Assembly (NCBI GenBank): GCA_010094025.1
Contig: ML991781.1
Location: forward strand, 62,001 to 126,000
DNA: 64,000 bases
Reading direction: 5' to 3'
Origin: Viridothelium virens
Taxonomy: Eukaryota; Ascomycota; Dothideomycetes; Trypetheliales; Trypetheliaceae
Of this stretch, positions 1 through 10,941 are shown one piece after another. Below the pieces are notes generated by a model, which saw nothing but the letters and a program-made list of their open reading frames with translations, was not told the DNA's origin and made no database searches. The translations under genes were made by a program, and so were the position numbers. The first letter of the stretch is position 1. Each line of letters opens with the position of its first letter.

Positions 1-483
1 CCCTTCCCCCTCCCCCTTCGTCCGTGTCCTGCTCCTCCTCCTCCACCCCAACGCATCTGCCATCCTCCCCCTCCCACAATCCACCCCTTCCTCCGCCACC
101 ACAAACAGCCCCGTCCACAGCCCAACCCTCCCAGCCATCCGCACCCCTTCCTTCACGCCCCCCCACATGGCGACGTAGTTCTTGCTCTTGTGGTACAAGT
201 ACCAGCCGACCCGGGTATCTGGAAGGCGGTGGGCGTTCTCGGCGCGGAATTGGAGGCCGGCGAGGGTGGCGCCATGGGTGAGACCGAGGAAGAGGCCGAG
301 GGTGGAGGAGAGGGAGGTGATGAGAAGTAGGCGGGTCGCTGGGGGGAGGGAGAGGCGGTGGTGAGTGTTATTGGGGGTTGGTCGCGTGGGGAGGTCAGCG
401 GTCGTGGTGGATGCGAGGGGAGGGAGAGGTTGACCGGGAGGTGGGAGGGTGTTGGAAGATGCGAGGGAAGCTGTGGTCGTCAT
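1..483 (-). CDS. Tim17/Tim22-like inner-membrane protein, 3' part missing (cut by window edge)
   Basis: The minus strand is open from an ATG at 481-483 to the left edge: 161 codons with no stop. The first ~55 residues are Pro/Ser/Thr-rich. Then come a hydrophobic segment with Gly spacing (LGLFLGLTHGATLAG, about residues 66-80), a conserved-looking block containing AENAHRLPDTRVGWYLYHKS, and a second Gly-containing hydrophobic segment (GGVKEGVRMAGRVGLWTGLF). This pattern of short Gly-rich helices resembles the Tim17/Tim22/Tim23/Pmp24 superfamily, whose members sit in the mitochondrial inner membrane or peroxisomal membrane. Family membership is from recognition, not a search. The exported end is Arg/Gly-rich and the true C-terminus lies outside the window. 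It is divergent from the next gene, with 665 bp between the two start codons. Confidence 0.6.
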   Translation of the reverse strand, partial: MTTTASLASSNTLPPPGQPLPPLASTTTADLPTRPTPNNTHHRLSLPPATRLLLITSLSSTLGLFLGLTHGATLAGLQFRAENAHRLPDTRVGWYLYHKSKNYVAMWGGVKEGVRMAGRVGLWTGLFVVAEEGVDCGRGRMADALGWRRRSRTRTKGEGEG

Positions 484-1148
484 AGTGGGCGCGCGGATTT
501 GGCTGAAGGTAGGTTATAGGTGGAGAGAGAAGAGAGAGGACCATACGGAATAGCTCTTGTTATTGGAAAGGGAATTGTGAATGCATTGTATGGAGGTTAA
601 AAGGTGGAGGCTTTGAGATTGAAGTTTGTTTGGTGTTATGAGTTTAGAGTGGAGCAATTTCCGAGAGCGGACTTGGTTCCGCAAGCATGAAACTCAATGA
701 CTTTCAACCATTGGATACGGTGACACAAAATTGACGCAAAACGCATTCGAAGGCGGGTCTAGGCAGCAGCGTATCGATTATCTAGGTAGACGACAACAAC
801 AACGGTCCAATCACTGGGACCCACATACTAAAATTCTCACGACAATCACAAGCCCTGGTGGACCGCTGCAAACGAACTGAATTTCATACGATTCTCATAA
901 CCACCTTGCCTTCATAATCATTCCTTGAGATGCCAGGGCGTGTGAAGCTGGTGAAACAGTCCTCTTGAGAGCTCTAAAATTTTCACGAAAATTTATGTTC
1001 CCCCATCCGAAACTCTGGAATTACGACTTTAAGTCCTCTTCTCTCGTTCCCTGTCACTAGCAGTAAAGGACAGGTCCGTCGATTATATTCTTTGACTTTG
1101 CGCTGTAATCTGCTCGGAACCTATTCGACTGTTAATCAGACGTCTACC
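484..1148. promoter_or_regulatory. Shared intergenic region between divergent genes
   Basis: This 665 bp lies between two divergent start codons, so it should hold both promoters. I see no convincing ORF, repeat or RNA gene. A pyrimidine-rich patch (CTTCTCTCGTTCCC, around 1037-1052) precedes the rightward gene, as is common at fungal transcription starts. Confidence 0.35.
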
Positions 1149-1682
1149 ATGGCACCTATTACACCATCTCCATTAACCTGGACCATTCGTTTCAAGTGCC
1201 ATAAGACCACCGTACTTCTACATTTAGATCCCACACAATCATTTTCGAGCATCAAAGCGGAGCTTCTCCGTGCGCTGCAAGAATCACATCCCGACGGCAT
1301 CAACGGCACCTCTCTACCTTTGGAGTTTGAGGATATACTATTGGCGCGGCCGAACGATCCCATGGATGCAAATGCCGGTTGGACTGGCATCGACAATGAT
1401 GCTGCATTTGTGGATGACGATGAGGACGGAGAACCCAAGAAGGGTAAAGGTAAAGGCAAAGGCAAGGGTAAAACAGGAACGGCGACGGATTGCATGCAGG
1501 GTGCGGGCTTCAAGAATGGGGGGTGCTTGGCGTTTAAGTTCAAAAACGGAGACGCCGATGACTGGTCAGATATCGGTGGTGTGGGAGACGAGAAGTGGGA
1601 TGTTCTCATCCCTAGCTATGAGGACCAATTCGATGTTAGGCAGGAGGGAGACGTTGGAGTGAGACCAGAATACAGAGGGTAG
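1149..1682 (+). CDS. Conserved fungal hypothetical protein, ubiquitin-fold-like N-terminus
   Basis: Single-exon reading frame of 177 aa. I chose the ATG at 1149 because it has a perfect fungal context (ACCATGG), although the frame is open to 1092. Residues ~10-60 have the beta-strand spacing of a ubiquitin-like domain (WTIRFKCHKTTVLLHLDPTQ, then a helix with SIKAELLRALQ). An acidic stretch (DDDEDGE) and a KGKGKGKGKGK tract follow, then a C-terminal block containing KWDVLIPSYEDQ. I have the impression that the SYED-type ending is conserved in Pezizomycotina proteins of unknown function. No catalytic motif is visible. The lysine/glycine tract could be a nucleic-acid contact or nuclear signal, but this is inference. 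Function unknown. Confidence 0.7.
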   Translation: MAPITPSPLTWTIRFKCHKTTVLLHLDPTQSFSSIKAELLRALQESHPDGINGTSLPLEFEDILLARPNDPMDANAGWTGIDNDAAFVDDDEDGEPKKGKGKGKGKGKTGTATDCMQGAGFKNGGCLAFKFKNGDADDWSDIGGVGDEKWDVLIPSYEDQFDVRQEGDVGVRPEYRG

Positions 1683-1888
1683 GCGAACAGATGAGATGCA
1701 TGGTATCTTGAGAGTAGCTCGAAAGACTACTCCCAGAATTTCTTCTTGTACATCTAACGATGGTGATTGATATCTTCGAGATTCTCACAATAGATGTTCC
1801 TCATGACAAACACGAGTTCCGGGAGGTGAGTGATCTTTTGGTAATGATGTAGTTGTAGACATCTTGCTCCATTGAAAAATAGAAGACT

Positions 1889-1966
1889 GCAGTACTAGCA
1901 TAAAAGTGTCCGGGCAACCCTCAGCAATTTTCTCGCGCCAGCGAACTGACACCTTTTTCGCATGAC
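1889..1966. repeat. Solo Tc1/mariner-like terminal repeat (copy A)
   Basis: This 78 bp segment aligns over its whole length, at roughly three quarters identity, with the segment at 12755-12834. Both begin CAGTACTAG and run through AAAAGTGT to a shared (C/A)ATGAC end. An outer CAGTACTAG..AAAAGTGT is typical of Tc1/mariner terminal inverted repeats. No transposase and no inverted partner are visible nearby, so I read it as a solo end of a decayed element. Many differences between the copies are C/T or G/A transitions. Confidence 0.45.
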
Positions 1967-3726
1967 TGTGCTTCACCACTAGGATCCAGTGTACGAAGCT
2001 GAGCCTGATTACGAAGGACCTATGACACAAGGCATAAACTGCGATTCGACCAAAGGACACAGAGTGGGTGCTACGCTCGGTCATAAATCGACATGGACGA
2101 AAGTACCATCGACTCTTCCATAGTGCTTACGACCGGAGATTAAGTATATCTCATGTCAATGAAAAACTCGTACCTCAGAGTACTCTGAGCATATCAAGAG
2201 CTATACCGAGAGTGTCCTCTGCTGGAATTGACAGTGAAGGTGTTGCAACCTGGAAGCCATGGCTAAACAGCAGCGGAAATGCATATTTTGGCGCTGTTGC
2301 CGTTGTTGGAGTTGAGGTGAACCGAACGAGAGGTTGTTTGATGAAAAGTCTAGGTTCTCAGAACGAGATTATGTCGAATATGCGCTAGTGCAAATAAGGT
2401 GGTAGAGTATCTAACAACCACGGGCCAAGAACCCCAATGCTAAGTACTGCCTTTCAACAGCCGTTGCCGCAAAGCCCGTAGAGTAAGAGGCGAAGTATAG
2501 CCAGGACTGCGCCAAAGCACCTGTCCAGTGCCACTAGTTTTCTCTCTCTCAAGATTCTGGGTGAAAGACAAGACGCGCCATGATGAAGAGAGCAGATGAT
2601 CCTTCTCGGCAGATTGCTACTGCGAACGAAGAAGCTTCAATTTCCAGCAACGCGAACCGGGTAGGCGTATCTGCCAGGTAGTCCCCAGCTCGGCTTCTGC
2701 TAATATTGCCAAGTCCGCGAGATAATTCGGGAGCAGAAGGCGAAAACCCCAGAGAGTGCCGCAAACACTTCGCAGTTTGTCCTGATTGCCGGAAAGCGAA
2801 GATGCCTTGCGACTTGTTTATAAAAGCGCTTGTGACCTACTGTGTTTGGAAATGCTATTACTGCCAGAAAATGACAATCTAGGAAAGAATTTGAAGAACA
2901 TTCAACGATACGTATTTCGAGAAGGTGCTAAAGTGCCGCTTGCCCAGAATCCTTAGCGCCAGATGTCGGAACGTCTCAAAGCATGCGCCTTTCAGGTGTA
3001 CATAATGAGGAGACGGGAATATGTCAATAAAAGCCAGGCACGTGAATGCCCTTTAAGGTATCGACACAGTTACAGAACACCAAAGATCCCGGCCCAAGAG
3101 TTCGAGAGCCATTGCGAGTTATGCAAGTTCTGGAAGTGTACTTGTTGCTTAGCCTAGATCTATATTGAATGAATTGAGTATCATTTCCGCACTCGCGATT
3201 CGTCCAGGCGCTCCGACCGAAGAGTTTATGGACGGAAAGATGACTTCGCAGATCATATATGTGATACTCGGCGATGCAGCAACTGCACTGCAATAGCCTC
3301 TCTGGACATCATCGCAGGACACGAAGCGCAATGCATAGCGTTGGGTCGCCCTTTGTGCCACGCAAGAATGACAAGAGCAATATTCCAAAGAACACTGTTC
3401 CACCTGTGTGTGTGTGTGAAAGATATCACAGAGCATCGCTATCAGTGTGGAGAAGTCATTACCACCTTTCGGGTGAGTCTTGATCACCAACCCTGCCGCT
3501 ACCTCCGTAAGTCACACCGTGATTTCGATATCAATGTGATCTCTAAAAGTGCGCTAGGCAGCAATAAAAAGCTTGTTCTATTCACTTTCACCGATTTTTC
3601 CCTTTTTTTTTTCATCCTCCCCGCTTGTTGAGATTGAGGGTACCAACTTCTACTTTGGTTGCAACCTTCGTCCTCCTCAATTTACTCTTCAACTCGATCC
3701 TTACTCGGATCGCTTGACTCTTCGAA
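1967..3726. other. Gene-free stretch, no recognised content
   Basis: About 1.76 kb with only short overlapping frames on both strands and no recognisable protein similarity, RNA gene or array. The last ~150 bp is rich in TTTC/CTTT tracts (3590-3720), as expected for the leader of the following BTB gene. Confidence 0.4.
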
Positions 3727-4548
3727 ATGACGACTTTGAATACTATCAACGCTGTCAGGTGCCGGCTCGGCAGAGGGCACGAAAAACTCCTCCTTCATGG
3801 TCTTGGCGAGCCAATCAAGGTCGTGGTTGGTATCGGTGATCATGTGAAGACCTTCCATGTCCACAAGGATCTATTCTGCTCGATTTCACCTTACTTCGAA
3901 GCAGCTTGCAGCCCAGAGTGGATGAACTCGGGGGATGACTTCATTCCGTTGCCCGCCGATGATCCAGAGCTTTTCGAACTTTGTGTACAATGGATGTACA
4001 CAGGAAACTTCCAATACTATGAAGAAGGCAGGTTTTCCGATTCTGAAACTTTTGAGACAGATGTTAATTCTTGTGAAGACTGTGTTGAGACCCTCATTCG
4101 ACTTTTCATCCTGGCCGACAAGTTGCAGATCAATGCCTTGCAGGATCGAGTCATCAGTGAGTTGGTGCATAGTGGGCTACACCGTAACATCAATCTTTCC
4201 CACATCCCGCTTCTTTACGAGAATCTCCCGGACGGCTCTAGGTTGCGAGATCTCGCAGTCGACTCGTACGTCGTTTTCGAGAGAGGACGTCACGACCAGA
4301 AGCCTGACCCCGAATTGCTGAAAGCTTGCGCCGAGTTCCTGTACGATGTCTCCGTCTCTTACAGTACTCGGGCATGGAATACTTGGGACGCTGACGATGA
4401 TGTCGACTATTCGGAATTCAATATAGACGAGGACTTAATGTTCAATCGCAAGCCGAAGGACCCTATGACGAAGGCTTGCTGGTATCACGTTCATGGGACT
4501 ATCGGCGATTGTCCCACTAAAGACTTGATTGAAGGTCTTCGTGCATGA
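3727..4548 (+). CDS. BTB/POZ domain protein (paralogue 1)
   Basis: Single exon, 273 aa. The BTB/POZ fold spans about residues 28-135. Visible marks are the KVVVG strand, the FHVHKDLFCSISPYFEAAC block (D/H-x-L-x-x-x-S-x-[FY]F), the LPADDPELFELCVQWMYTGNF strand-helix and the helix pair LIRLFILADKLQINALQDRV. BTB domains dimerise and often recruit cullin-3, but no MATH, Kelch or BACK partner is evident. The tail has a Cys/His signature (C251, H254, H256, C262) that recurs in the two other BTB proteins of the window. An acidic linker (about 216-240) precedes it. The start has no competing upstream ATG in frame. A MITE lies 538 bp downstream. The role is unknown; large lineage-specific BTB families of this type are common in filamentous fungi. 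Confidence 0.85.
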   Translation: MTTLNTINAVRCRLGRGHEKLLLHGLGEPIKVVVGIGDHVKTFHVHKDLFCSISPYFEAACSPEWMNSGDDFIPLPADDPELFELCVQWMYTGNFQYYEEGRFSDSETFETDVNSCEDCVETLIRLFILADKLQINALQDRVISELVHSGLHRNINLSHIPLLYENLPDGSRLRDLAVDSYVVFERGRHDQKPDPELLKACAEFLYDVSVSYSTRAWNTWDADDDVDYSEFNIDEDLMFNRKPKDPMTKACWYHVHGTIGDCPTKDLIEGLRA

Positions 4549-5086
4549 AGTTGAACATCGACGGAACATAGAATGGACAATAGACAGCGAAGGTCGGGCA
4601 TGAACACTCTCGAAAAAGGTTGACAAGTCCTCAGTGTAGGAGTTTAAATGGATCTCGAAGATAGTTTCATTCAATGTATATCAATATCAATATCAATAGA
4701 ACTTAAGAAAGGAGGTGCGAACTCATGAAAGTCCTACCATTGATTGTAGCCGCATGTCGGTGACTTAGTCGATCCCAAAGCAATATCGAGCATAGAAGAC
4801 GCCCGAAACGAGCGCTTGCTCTTGAAGCTTAGATGTGACCACCTTATCCAACAGTGATGCGAACAGTCCCTACTACGCGTCATCAACAAAGCCGCATGCT
4901 CCAAATGTCGAACGTAATAAAGCTCCAGGTATGACCTGCTAGAAAATGTCTTTCCGCAGTGCACAGGAAGGGGACTCAGCCAAATGCTATGTAACCAGGC
5001 ATTGAAGGGGTATATCCCAGAAGTCTGTCACAATGTCATCTCGAAAGTTGAACTTCGGTTTTCCACCTTTTGAGATTAGAGACTCA

Positions 5087-5272
5087 TACCTTACGGCGGC
5101 TGGGGGGTTCCTCAACTGATAATCAACATAATGTTACCTCAGTTTAAATGTGTTGGCCCATGTTGGCCCATGTTAAGCCGGTATTAACATGGATTAAAAA
5201 GGTCATAACAGTAAAGTCGAAATAACATTGTATTAATTACCAGTTGTGGAACCCCCCAGCCGCCGTAAGGTA
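5087..5272. mobile_element. Fold-back MITE, copy 1
   Basis: A 186 bp element bounded by TA on both sides, with perfect outer inverted repeats of at least 25 bp (left end CCTTACGGCGGCTGGGGGGT after the TA; right end its reverse complement). The inverted repeats continue imperfectly towards the centre, so the whole element can fold into one hairpin. TA ends fit a Tc1/mariner-type target duplication. It carries no ORF. A short internal tandem (TGTTGGCCCA twice, 5151-5170) is unique to this copy. It lies 538 bp after BTB gene 1 and 34 bp from the stop of the adjacent leftward regulator relic. Confidence 0.85.
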
Positions 5273-5305
5273 CTGAATAGAGGTATACGAAAGTGATCCC
5301 CAAAT

Positions 5306-7039
5306 CTATTGCGTTTCATATGGCAGTCGCCTTATAATCTCTTCATTCCCAGCATAGTCGCCGTTACTTGTCCATAGCTTCCGTTTGAATGTTATTACAA
5401 GCACCCCGTTCTCTTCGTAGTCATCGGATGCTGTAGCTTCGCTAACGCGCCGTCTTAATTCGACTAGTTGTCCGGAATATACATTCTCATGTAATGATAG
5501 TGCCTCCGCAAGACCGCCTCCGTCAATTTTATCGATGCCCCACTCTATATCAATGCACTCACGTGCAATCTGACCCAGCAAGTAGGGATCCCAAAGCCCC
5601 TCACGGCCAGCCTGTCCTAGGAGATGAAGGGCTTTACAACGTATTTGGGGGTATCGACATTTCATCGTCGTCCACCAGAGCGGAGCAACCATCCCGAACT
5701 CCAGCGTGAAACGGTTCATGTGGATTTGTTGCTCCGACAGAGCATCAGAAGCAAGGTCTACGATTGTAGTGAAGTCCAGGAGATAGGCGTCAAAATCGGT
5801 TTCTTCGACTTCGAAATAGGAAGTGCCCACACAAATATTCAACCAGGCATGATGGATCAGCGTCAAGCTTGACTGTCGTTTCCACGATCTGCCAGACTTT
5901 TCGGCGTCACTAGCCTTCACACAGTATTGCTTGTATGTCTCTCTCCAACACTTAAGACTGGCAGAGATATTCGCGGTGTAGATTGGAATGTGTGTTTTGA
6001 AGTGTGTGCCATTCTAGTTCAACGCGTTGGCCAATGAAATCTAGACATAGGTGGGTGAGAATAACCAAGTACCAGTTTGCTTCTTGCATTGAAGAAAATT
6101 CGGCTGGAAGATTGAACGAGGATAGAGGTCTGGGACACAATGGCGGACAAATGCTCCTAATCTTCTTGTGGATGATTAGTTTAAGCTGTGGTCTCTCGAA
6201 GCCAAAGTATGTCGATTGCATATCTAAATCAACAAACATCCCGATTATTTCGTCCTCCACGGATTGCGGATTAGGTGATAAGGTGACTGCTCTGACTTTC
6301 TTTCCGACGTTGTCAATAGGCGAAGGAGTAATTAAGGTAAAAGGATATAGTATCTGGCGTCCCTCATTCAGGTGCATCATCGCTTGTTGAATTCGAGAGC
6401 TACGAAAAGAATACAAGTAATGAGAGTAACCTTTAGGAACGATCGGTCCTCGTACGCCGTAGTGTGTGCCTTGAGGTGATGTATTGCTTTATTGTACCCC
6501 CTAATCATTCCCAGCCGGATCGCATTGCCCTCAGCGCAAGTGCTCTTTCCCCGATAACTTTGGTTCCATTGGCTTGCATTTGCAAGAGTCATGGCAGCAT
6601 GGAGGATAGCAGGCTCTGAATAACAGGCTGGCAGGACGACATTTTGCCAAAAATTGGATGACCGGATGCCTGCGACCGTTGGAACAGTCTGGAACCTGAA
6701 GAACTCGAACGTGTGTGACTCTATGTATCCGTAGTCAAGATGTGGGACACTTTTCAAAACGGGGGCGGGCTTCGGTAGGATTTTCGGCCGTGATTCTCCC
6801 GAAGCAAGTTCATGGGAAGGCGGCCGCTTCGGTAAGTCTACCACGATACCGTATCCCTCGCAAATTCTATTACTCGACACACAACGGGTACAGAAGGGCT
6901 TGCTCTCATCGCATTTCACTTTTCTCTTTCTGTTCGGATTCAGTAAATACGTATTGATACATATCAATGCTGCTGAAACTCACTTGCAAGTGCGACATCC
7001 TACCCTACTCTTCGAATGACTGATTCTAGTACGCCTCAT
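5306..7039 (-). pseudogene. Zn2Cys6 transcription factor, apparently frameshifted
   Basis: The start is read at 7037-7039. A first exon carries C-R-T-C and an intron of ~50 bp (GTGAGT..ACAG) joins it to KKRKVKCDESKPFCTRC, giving C-x2-C-x6-C-x6-C-x2-C-x6-C, a complete fungal binuclear zinc cluster. The rest resembles the fungal-specific regulatory domain (for example ACYSEPAILHAAMTLANAS). Coding then continues in three different frames: 6967 to ~6377, ~6416 to 5952, and ~5990 to 5306. At the junctions near 6390 and near 5990-6010 I find no plausible GT..AG intron, so small indels are the simpler explanation. It would otherwise be a ~500 aa regulator. An alternative is an intact gene with unusual introns. 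The nearest neighbour downstream is MITE copy 1. Confidence 0.6.
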
Positions 7040-7320
7040 GTTCTTGAGTCACCCTAGCGATTGTCGTACTAGTGAAAGAGCTCCTTTGCTTTCTCATTCA
7101 TTGACTAAGTCCCAAAGAGGGAATCTTGCAGATCACACAATCGCAGAAAGCCCGAGAAACCAAATGAGTGCGCTAACGAACGGAAAGGCTGCGATTACAA
7201 GACTCCACAGCCTCGCTGAGCCTCTTTTACCTCCAGACTATCAGTACATGCGGCCCAAAGGTGAAATGATTGGTACAATATGGAATAGACAACGTACTTT
7301 CAACCCGCAAAAGATATCAA

Positions 7321-7693
7321 GGTGCAGGCAGCCAATAAATACCACAACTTATGCGAGACCTTGACCGTCTAAAGGGCAGGCAGGGGCCTACGCAACGGCG
7401 TGCTTGGTTGCTTAGGTGAGCGACATGTTGTATCCGCCAATCAGAACCCCGGATTTTACGAAGAGTAAATCACGGAGATATCACAAAGGAGAGAGAATGA
7501 CAAGATAACTTTCTTAAAACACCGAGAGTGACCTCAGGGTGTGGGTAGCCAATAAATACCATGACCTTTGCGAGACCTCGTCGTCTGAGTCGGCTCGGGA
7601 GCTATACAGCGGTGTGCTTACTAGTGAACAACATCTTGTACCCGCCAATCAACGCCCCTGACTTTACGAATGATCTGCAGTCATTATATCACA
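7321..7693 (+). repeat. Diverged tandem duplication of a ~160 bp non-coding unit
   Basis: Two direct copies start at 7321 and 7538 (period 217 bp). Shared landmarks in the same order are GCCAATAAATACCA, TGCGAGACCT, CGGTGTGCTT/CGGCGTGCTT, GTA(T/C)CCGCCAATCA, TTTACGAA and ATATCACA. Overall identity is clearly above background but has decayed by many transitions. They lie between the regulator relic and the beta-lactamase-like relic; no function can be assigned. Confidence 0.65.
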
Positions 7694-7944
7694 ACAAGTA
7701 ATGACCCGCAGTCGGACATCTACAAAGCTTCGTCCGAGCTCATCACGCTCGTATACCTCAGAACAATCAGGGCATTGGCATCATCGTATTGAAGTCAGCT
7801 TGGTATATGCTTTGTAGGTCTCAAAATGAAAGCCTGTCTTTTTCTTCTATATAGTCTCCCTTCAACGCTGCTGTTGTAATCATAGTCACTCTCATCTTTT
7901 ATCTCTTGTCAATTCCAGATATTTAGACTATTGCCTTCAGCAAA

Positions 7945-9855
7945 ATGCGTGTCAATCTCTATGCGCTAGCTACAGTCGTGTTTGTAGGAGCCTCGATCGC
8001 CGCAGACACGAGCACAAAGATCTGTCCAGTCTTGGGACCAGCATTTCCCGCACCGGTCGGTCTGAGCTCTGAGAAGCTGTTTCAGGCGGCAGTAGGATCG
8101 TTTGAAGATGCTCTGGAAAAAGCCTTGGAAACTGATTTATCCACGAACGGTCCTGGTCAGTTCAATACTACAACCATGTCAATCGGCATGTTCAGCACCT
8201 CGGAAGACGGCCTACTTTATCAACGTCATTATACCGACCCAGCTGTACGAAACAGCAGTTTTGGAACGCAACAGGTGGACTCCAGGTCCATTTATCGTCT
8301 TGGAAGCATAGGAAAGCTCCTGACCGTCTACTCGTTCCTCATCAGTGTAGGAGATCAACGTTTCAATGATCCCATCGCGAAGTATATCCCAGAACTTGTC
8401 AGAGACTCCAAGACTGTCAAATCACAAAACGGAATGACACCAGACTGGAACGAAACAACCCTCGGACAGCTTGCCAGTCATATGTCAGGGCTATCCCATG
8501 ATTGTACGTTCGATTGATCGTCCCCTCTGAAATGTGTTGATTGAGCCTCTGACCAGGATAGATGGAGTCAATGACATCGCATACCCGTGGACGACAAAAC
8601 CGGGCTTACCACCACTCCCTACTGACCAAATTCCTATTTGTGGTTGTTTTTTTGCAAATAATAGCTACAAGACTTGCGATGCTCAAGATAAATAAGTTGG
8701 TTGCAGAAGGTGGTCTTTCACTGAATTCGAGATAGACTTGCTCCACGGCTTGATCACTGAGCCAGCCCTCTTCCGTTCTGGCTGCTCTCCCATGTACAGC
8801 AATAACGGGTTCGAATTGCTCGGACTGGCATTAGAAAGAATCACAGGCTCCAAGGTTGGAGATTTGTTTACGGAAGGCATAGTGAGGCCCCTTGCCCTGC
8901 ATGACACCAGCTACGCTGTCCCCAAGAGCACTCAGAATGGTGTTATTCCAGGAAACACAACCGTATCCGGGTGGGCTAATGACGCGGGAATTCTGGGCCC
9001 GTAAGGACACCCAAGACAGACCCCTGCTCAACGAATAGAGAATGAATGCTAACAAACCTCTGATTTAGTGCGGGTGGTCATTTTTCTAGTTTAGAGGATG
9101 TGGCTACTTTAGGGAAAGCAATACTGAATAGCACACTTTAGCCCCAGCCCAGACAAGACGATGGATGAAACCAGTCACATTTACAGCAGGCATTAACATG
9201 GCTGTTGGAGCTCCCTGGGAGATCTATCGGGCTCAAGTTGGTGGTCGCACAGTCGATCTGTACACTAAGGATGGCGGCTGGGGAGCCTATGCAACGCTAT
9301 TGGTACTGGTTCCAGATTTCAAATTTGGATTCAGCATCTTGACGGCTAACCTAATCGGATCGAATGTCGGAGCAAAGAACGTCTACTTCATCGCCGAGAT
9401 GCTTGGCTCTTCCATACTACCGGCACTTGAAAATGTGGCTAGACAGCAAGCAAATGCTACATTTGCGGGCCACTATACTTCAATTGCAAGCGGTCTGAAC
9501 TCCTCCTTAACCGTCTTAGTCGACATTCAGCCAGCCCTTCGGGTCGAAAATTGGGTCAGCAATGGCACAAAGATATTTGAAGAAGTTATAGGTCTAGATA
9601 GCACAAGTGGTGACTACATTGATTTTCGGATTCAACCCAATAATCTTTACTCCGGAAATGAGGTTGGCTTTACTAGAGCGTGGCAAATATACCGGCCCCT
9701 TCGACATCAACTGTTTGACATGGGGAGAGATGGATCTGATAACTTACGAGAACATTGGTCTTGAGAGTCTTGTTTTTGAGATCGATCCCGGGACAGGGAA
9801 GGCGAATAAAGTGCAACTTAAGGCGTTGAGGACTTCTTTGGAGAGGAAGTTGTAA
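7945..9855 (+). pseudogene. Secreted beta-lactamase-like serine hydrolase, degenerate
   Basis: The N-terminus is a good signal peptide (MRVNLYALATVVFVGASIAA). A class C-like beta-lactamase/penicillin-binding fold follows, with an S-x-x-K candidate in RLGSIGKL, a downstream Y-S-N (MYSNNGFELLGLALE) and the segment GPAGGHFSSLEDVATLGKAIL. Intron 1 is best read as 8504-8561 (GTACGT..GATAG) and another as 9001-9068. Three lesions interrupt the product: an in-frame TAA at 8693-8695, a frame change near 9138-9141 (the reading continues one base over as PAQTRRWMKPVT), and another near 9670-9690, after which a family-like C-terminus continues to 9855. Intact relatives are secreted hydrolases of about 550-600 aa. 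I judge it a pseudogene; unrecognised introns could rescue at most one of the three. Confidence 0.75.
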
Positions 9856-10294
9856 AAAACCTGTCTAACATCTTAACATGATGGCAAGCACGTCGACAAC
9901 GCCCGTTGCCCTTATTCTTCGTGCGTTGAGGCCTCAGGTAGCAACCAAAGTACATCATGTACATATATCCTCGCTGAACAAGACTCACTGTTTCCAATCG
10001 ATACCTATCGCTCACTCGCATCAAAGCTAATACCATCTGGAAATGTCGTCCGTGAACCATTGTGAGTTCCAGTCGGGAGTATAGTACAAGCTGAACTTAG
10101 CAAATACTATGAAGTTGGATTATGATATGTCTACATCTACTAGAAATCAAACATATATTTATTTGTGATTGGCTTGGTTGGTAGAGACAGTCTACTCTAC
10201 AGAGGAAGTAGAGTATGGTCGCTTTTTGAATGAGGCACCCCCCAGTTTCGATGTCCGATTTTTTCTGTCAACCGTGTACCAAGCAAAGGGAGCA
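9856..10294. other. Gene-free spacer
   Basis: About 440 bp between the beta-lactamase-like relic and MITE copy 2. Only short frames on both strands; nothing recognised. Confidence 0.4.
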
Positions 10295-10478
10295 TACTTT
10301 ACAGCGGCTGGGGAGTTCCTCAATTGGAAATTAACACAACGTTATTTCAACTTTGATGTGATGACCTTGTTGGTCTATGTTAACACCGCCTTAACATGAG
10401 CCAACATAGTCATAACACTTGAGCTGAGGTGACGTTGTATTAATTAACAGTTGAGGAACCTCCAGCTGCCGTAAGGTA
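10295..10478. mobile_element. Fold-back MITE, copy 2 (most diverged, reverse orientation)
   Basis: A 184 bp relative of the element at 5087-5272, again bounded by TA. Its internal sequence matches the other copies only when reversed (the TTTCAACTTTGATG side is on the left). Its outer repeat reads CTTTACAGCGGCTGGGGAGT instead of the shared form, and several changes are G/A or C/T transitions, so it appears older than the others. It lies about 460 bp upstream of BTB gene 2. Confidence 0.8.
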
Positions 10479-10941
10479 GACAGCACTCTAGGCTCTATCC
10501 TAAGTCTCACTGTAGTACCATTGAAGACACGAAGCGGCATATGGATTACTGCAGAGGGGGATTAGACAGTATCTTAGAATCCTGTACCCTCAGCCGATAC
10601 AGCTCGTTGCTATTTATTGTACGATTGCTTCTTGTTACTTCACGCCATTCATCGCCGCTTACCATCGAGGGCAACGAACAAAGACATGAGACTCGCATTG
10701 CATTTTGGTGTAGCGGCCCCCAAACCCTTGGTGTAGATTCCTTTTTAGGACTGTCACTCGCTAGGATTGTTGTGATCTCTGCAGATTTGTGAGTTCTGCA
10801 GATACCTTACGAGTTCGCAGTCAATAAATAGTGCTTGCAAGGTCATTCAGATTTCACCCTCCACTACATCCTCGCTCATCGTAACAAACTCAACACTCAT
10901 CACGCGACCTCGGAAAACTTCTACAGAATCAATCTCCGACG

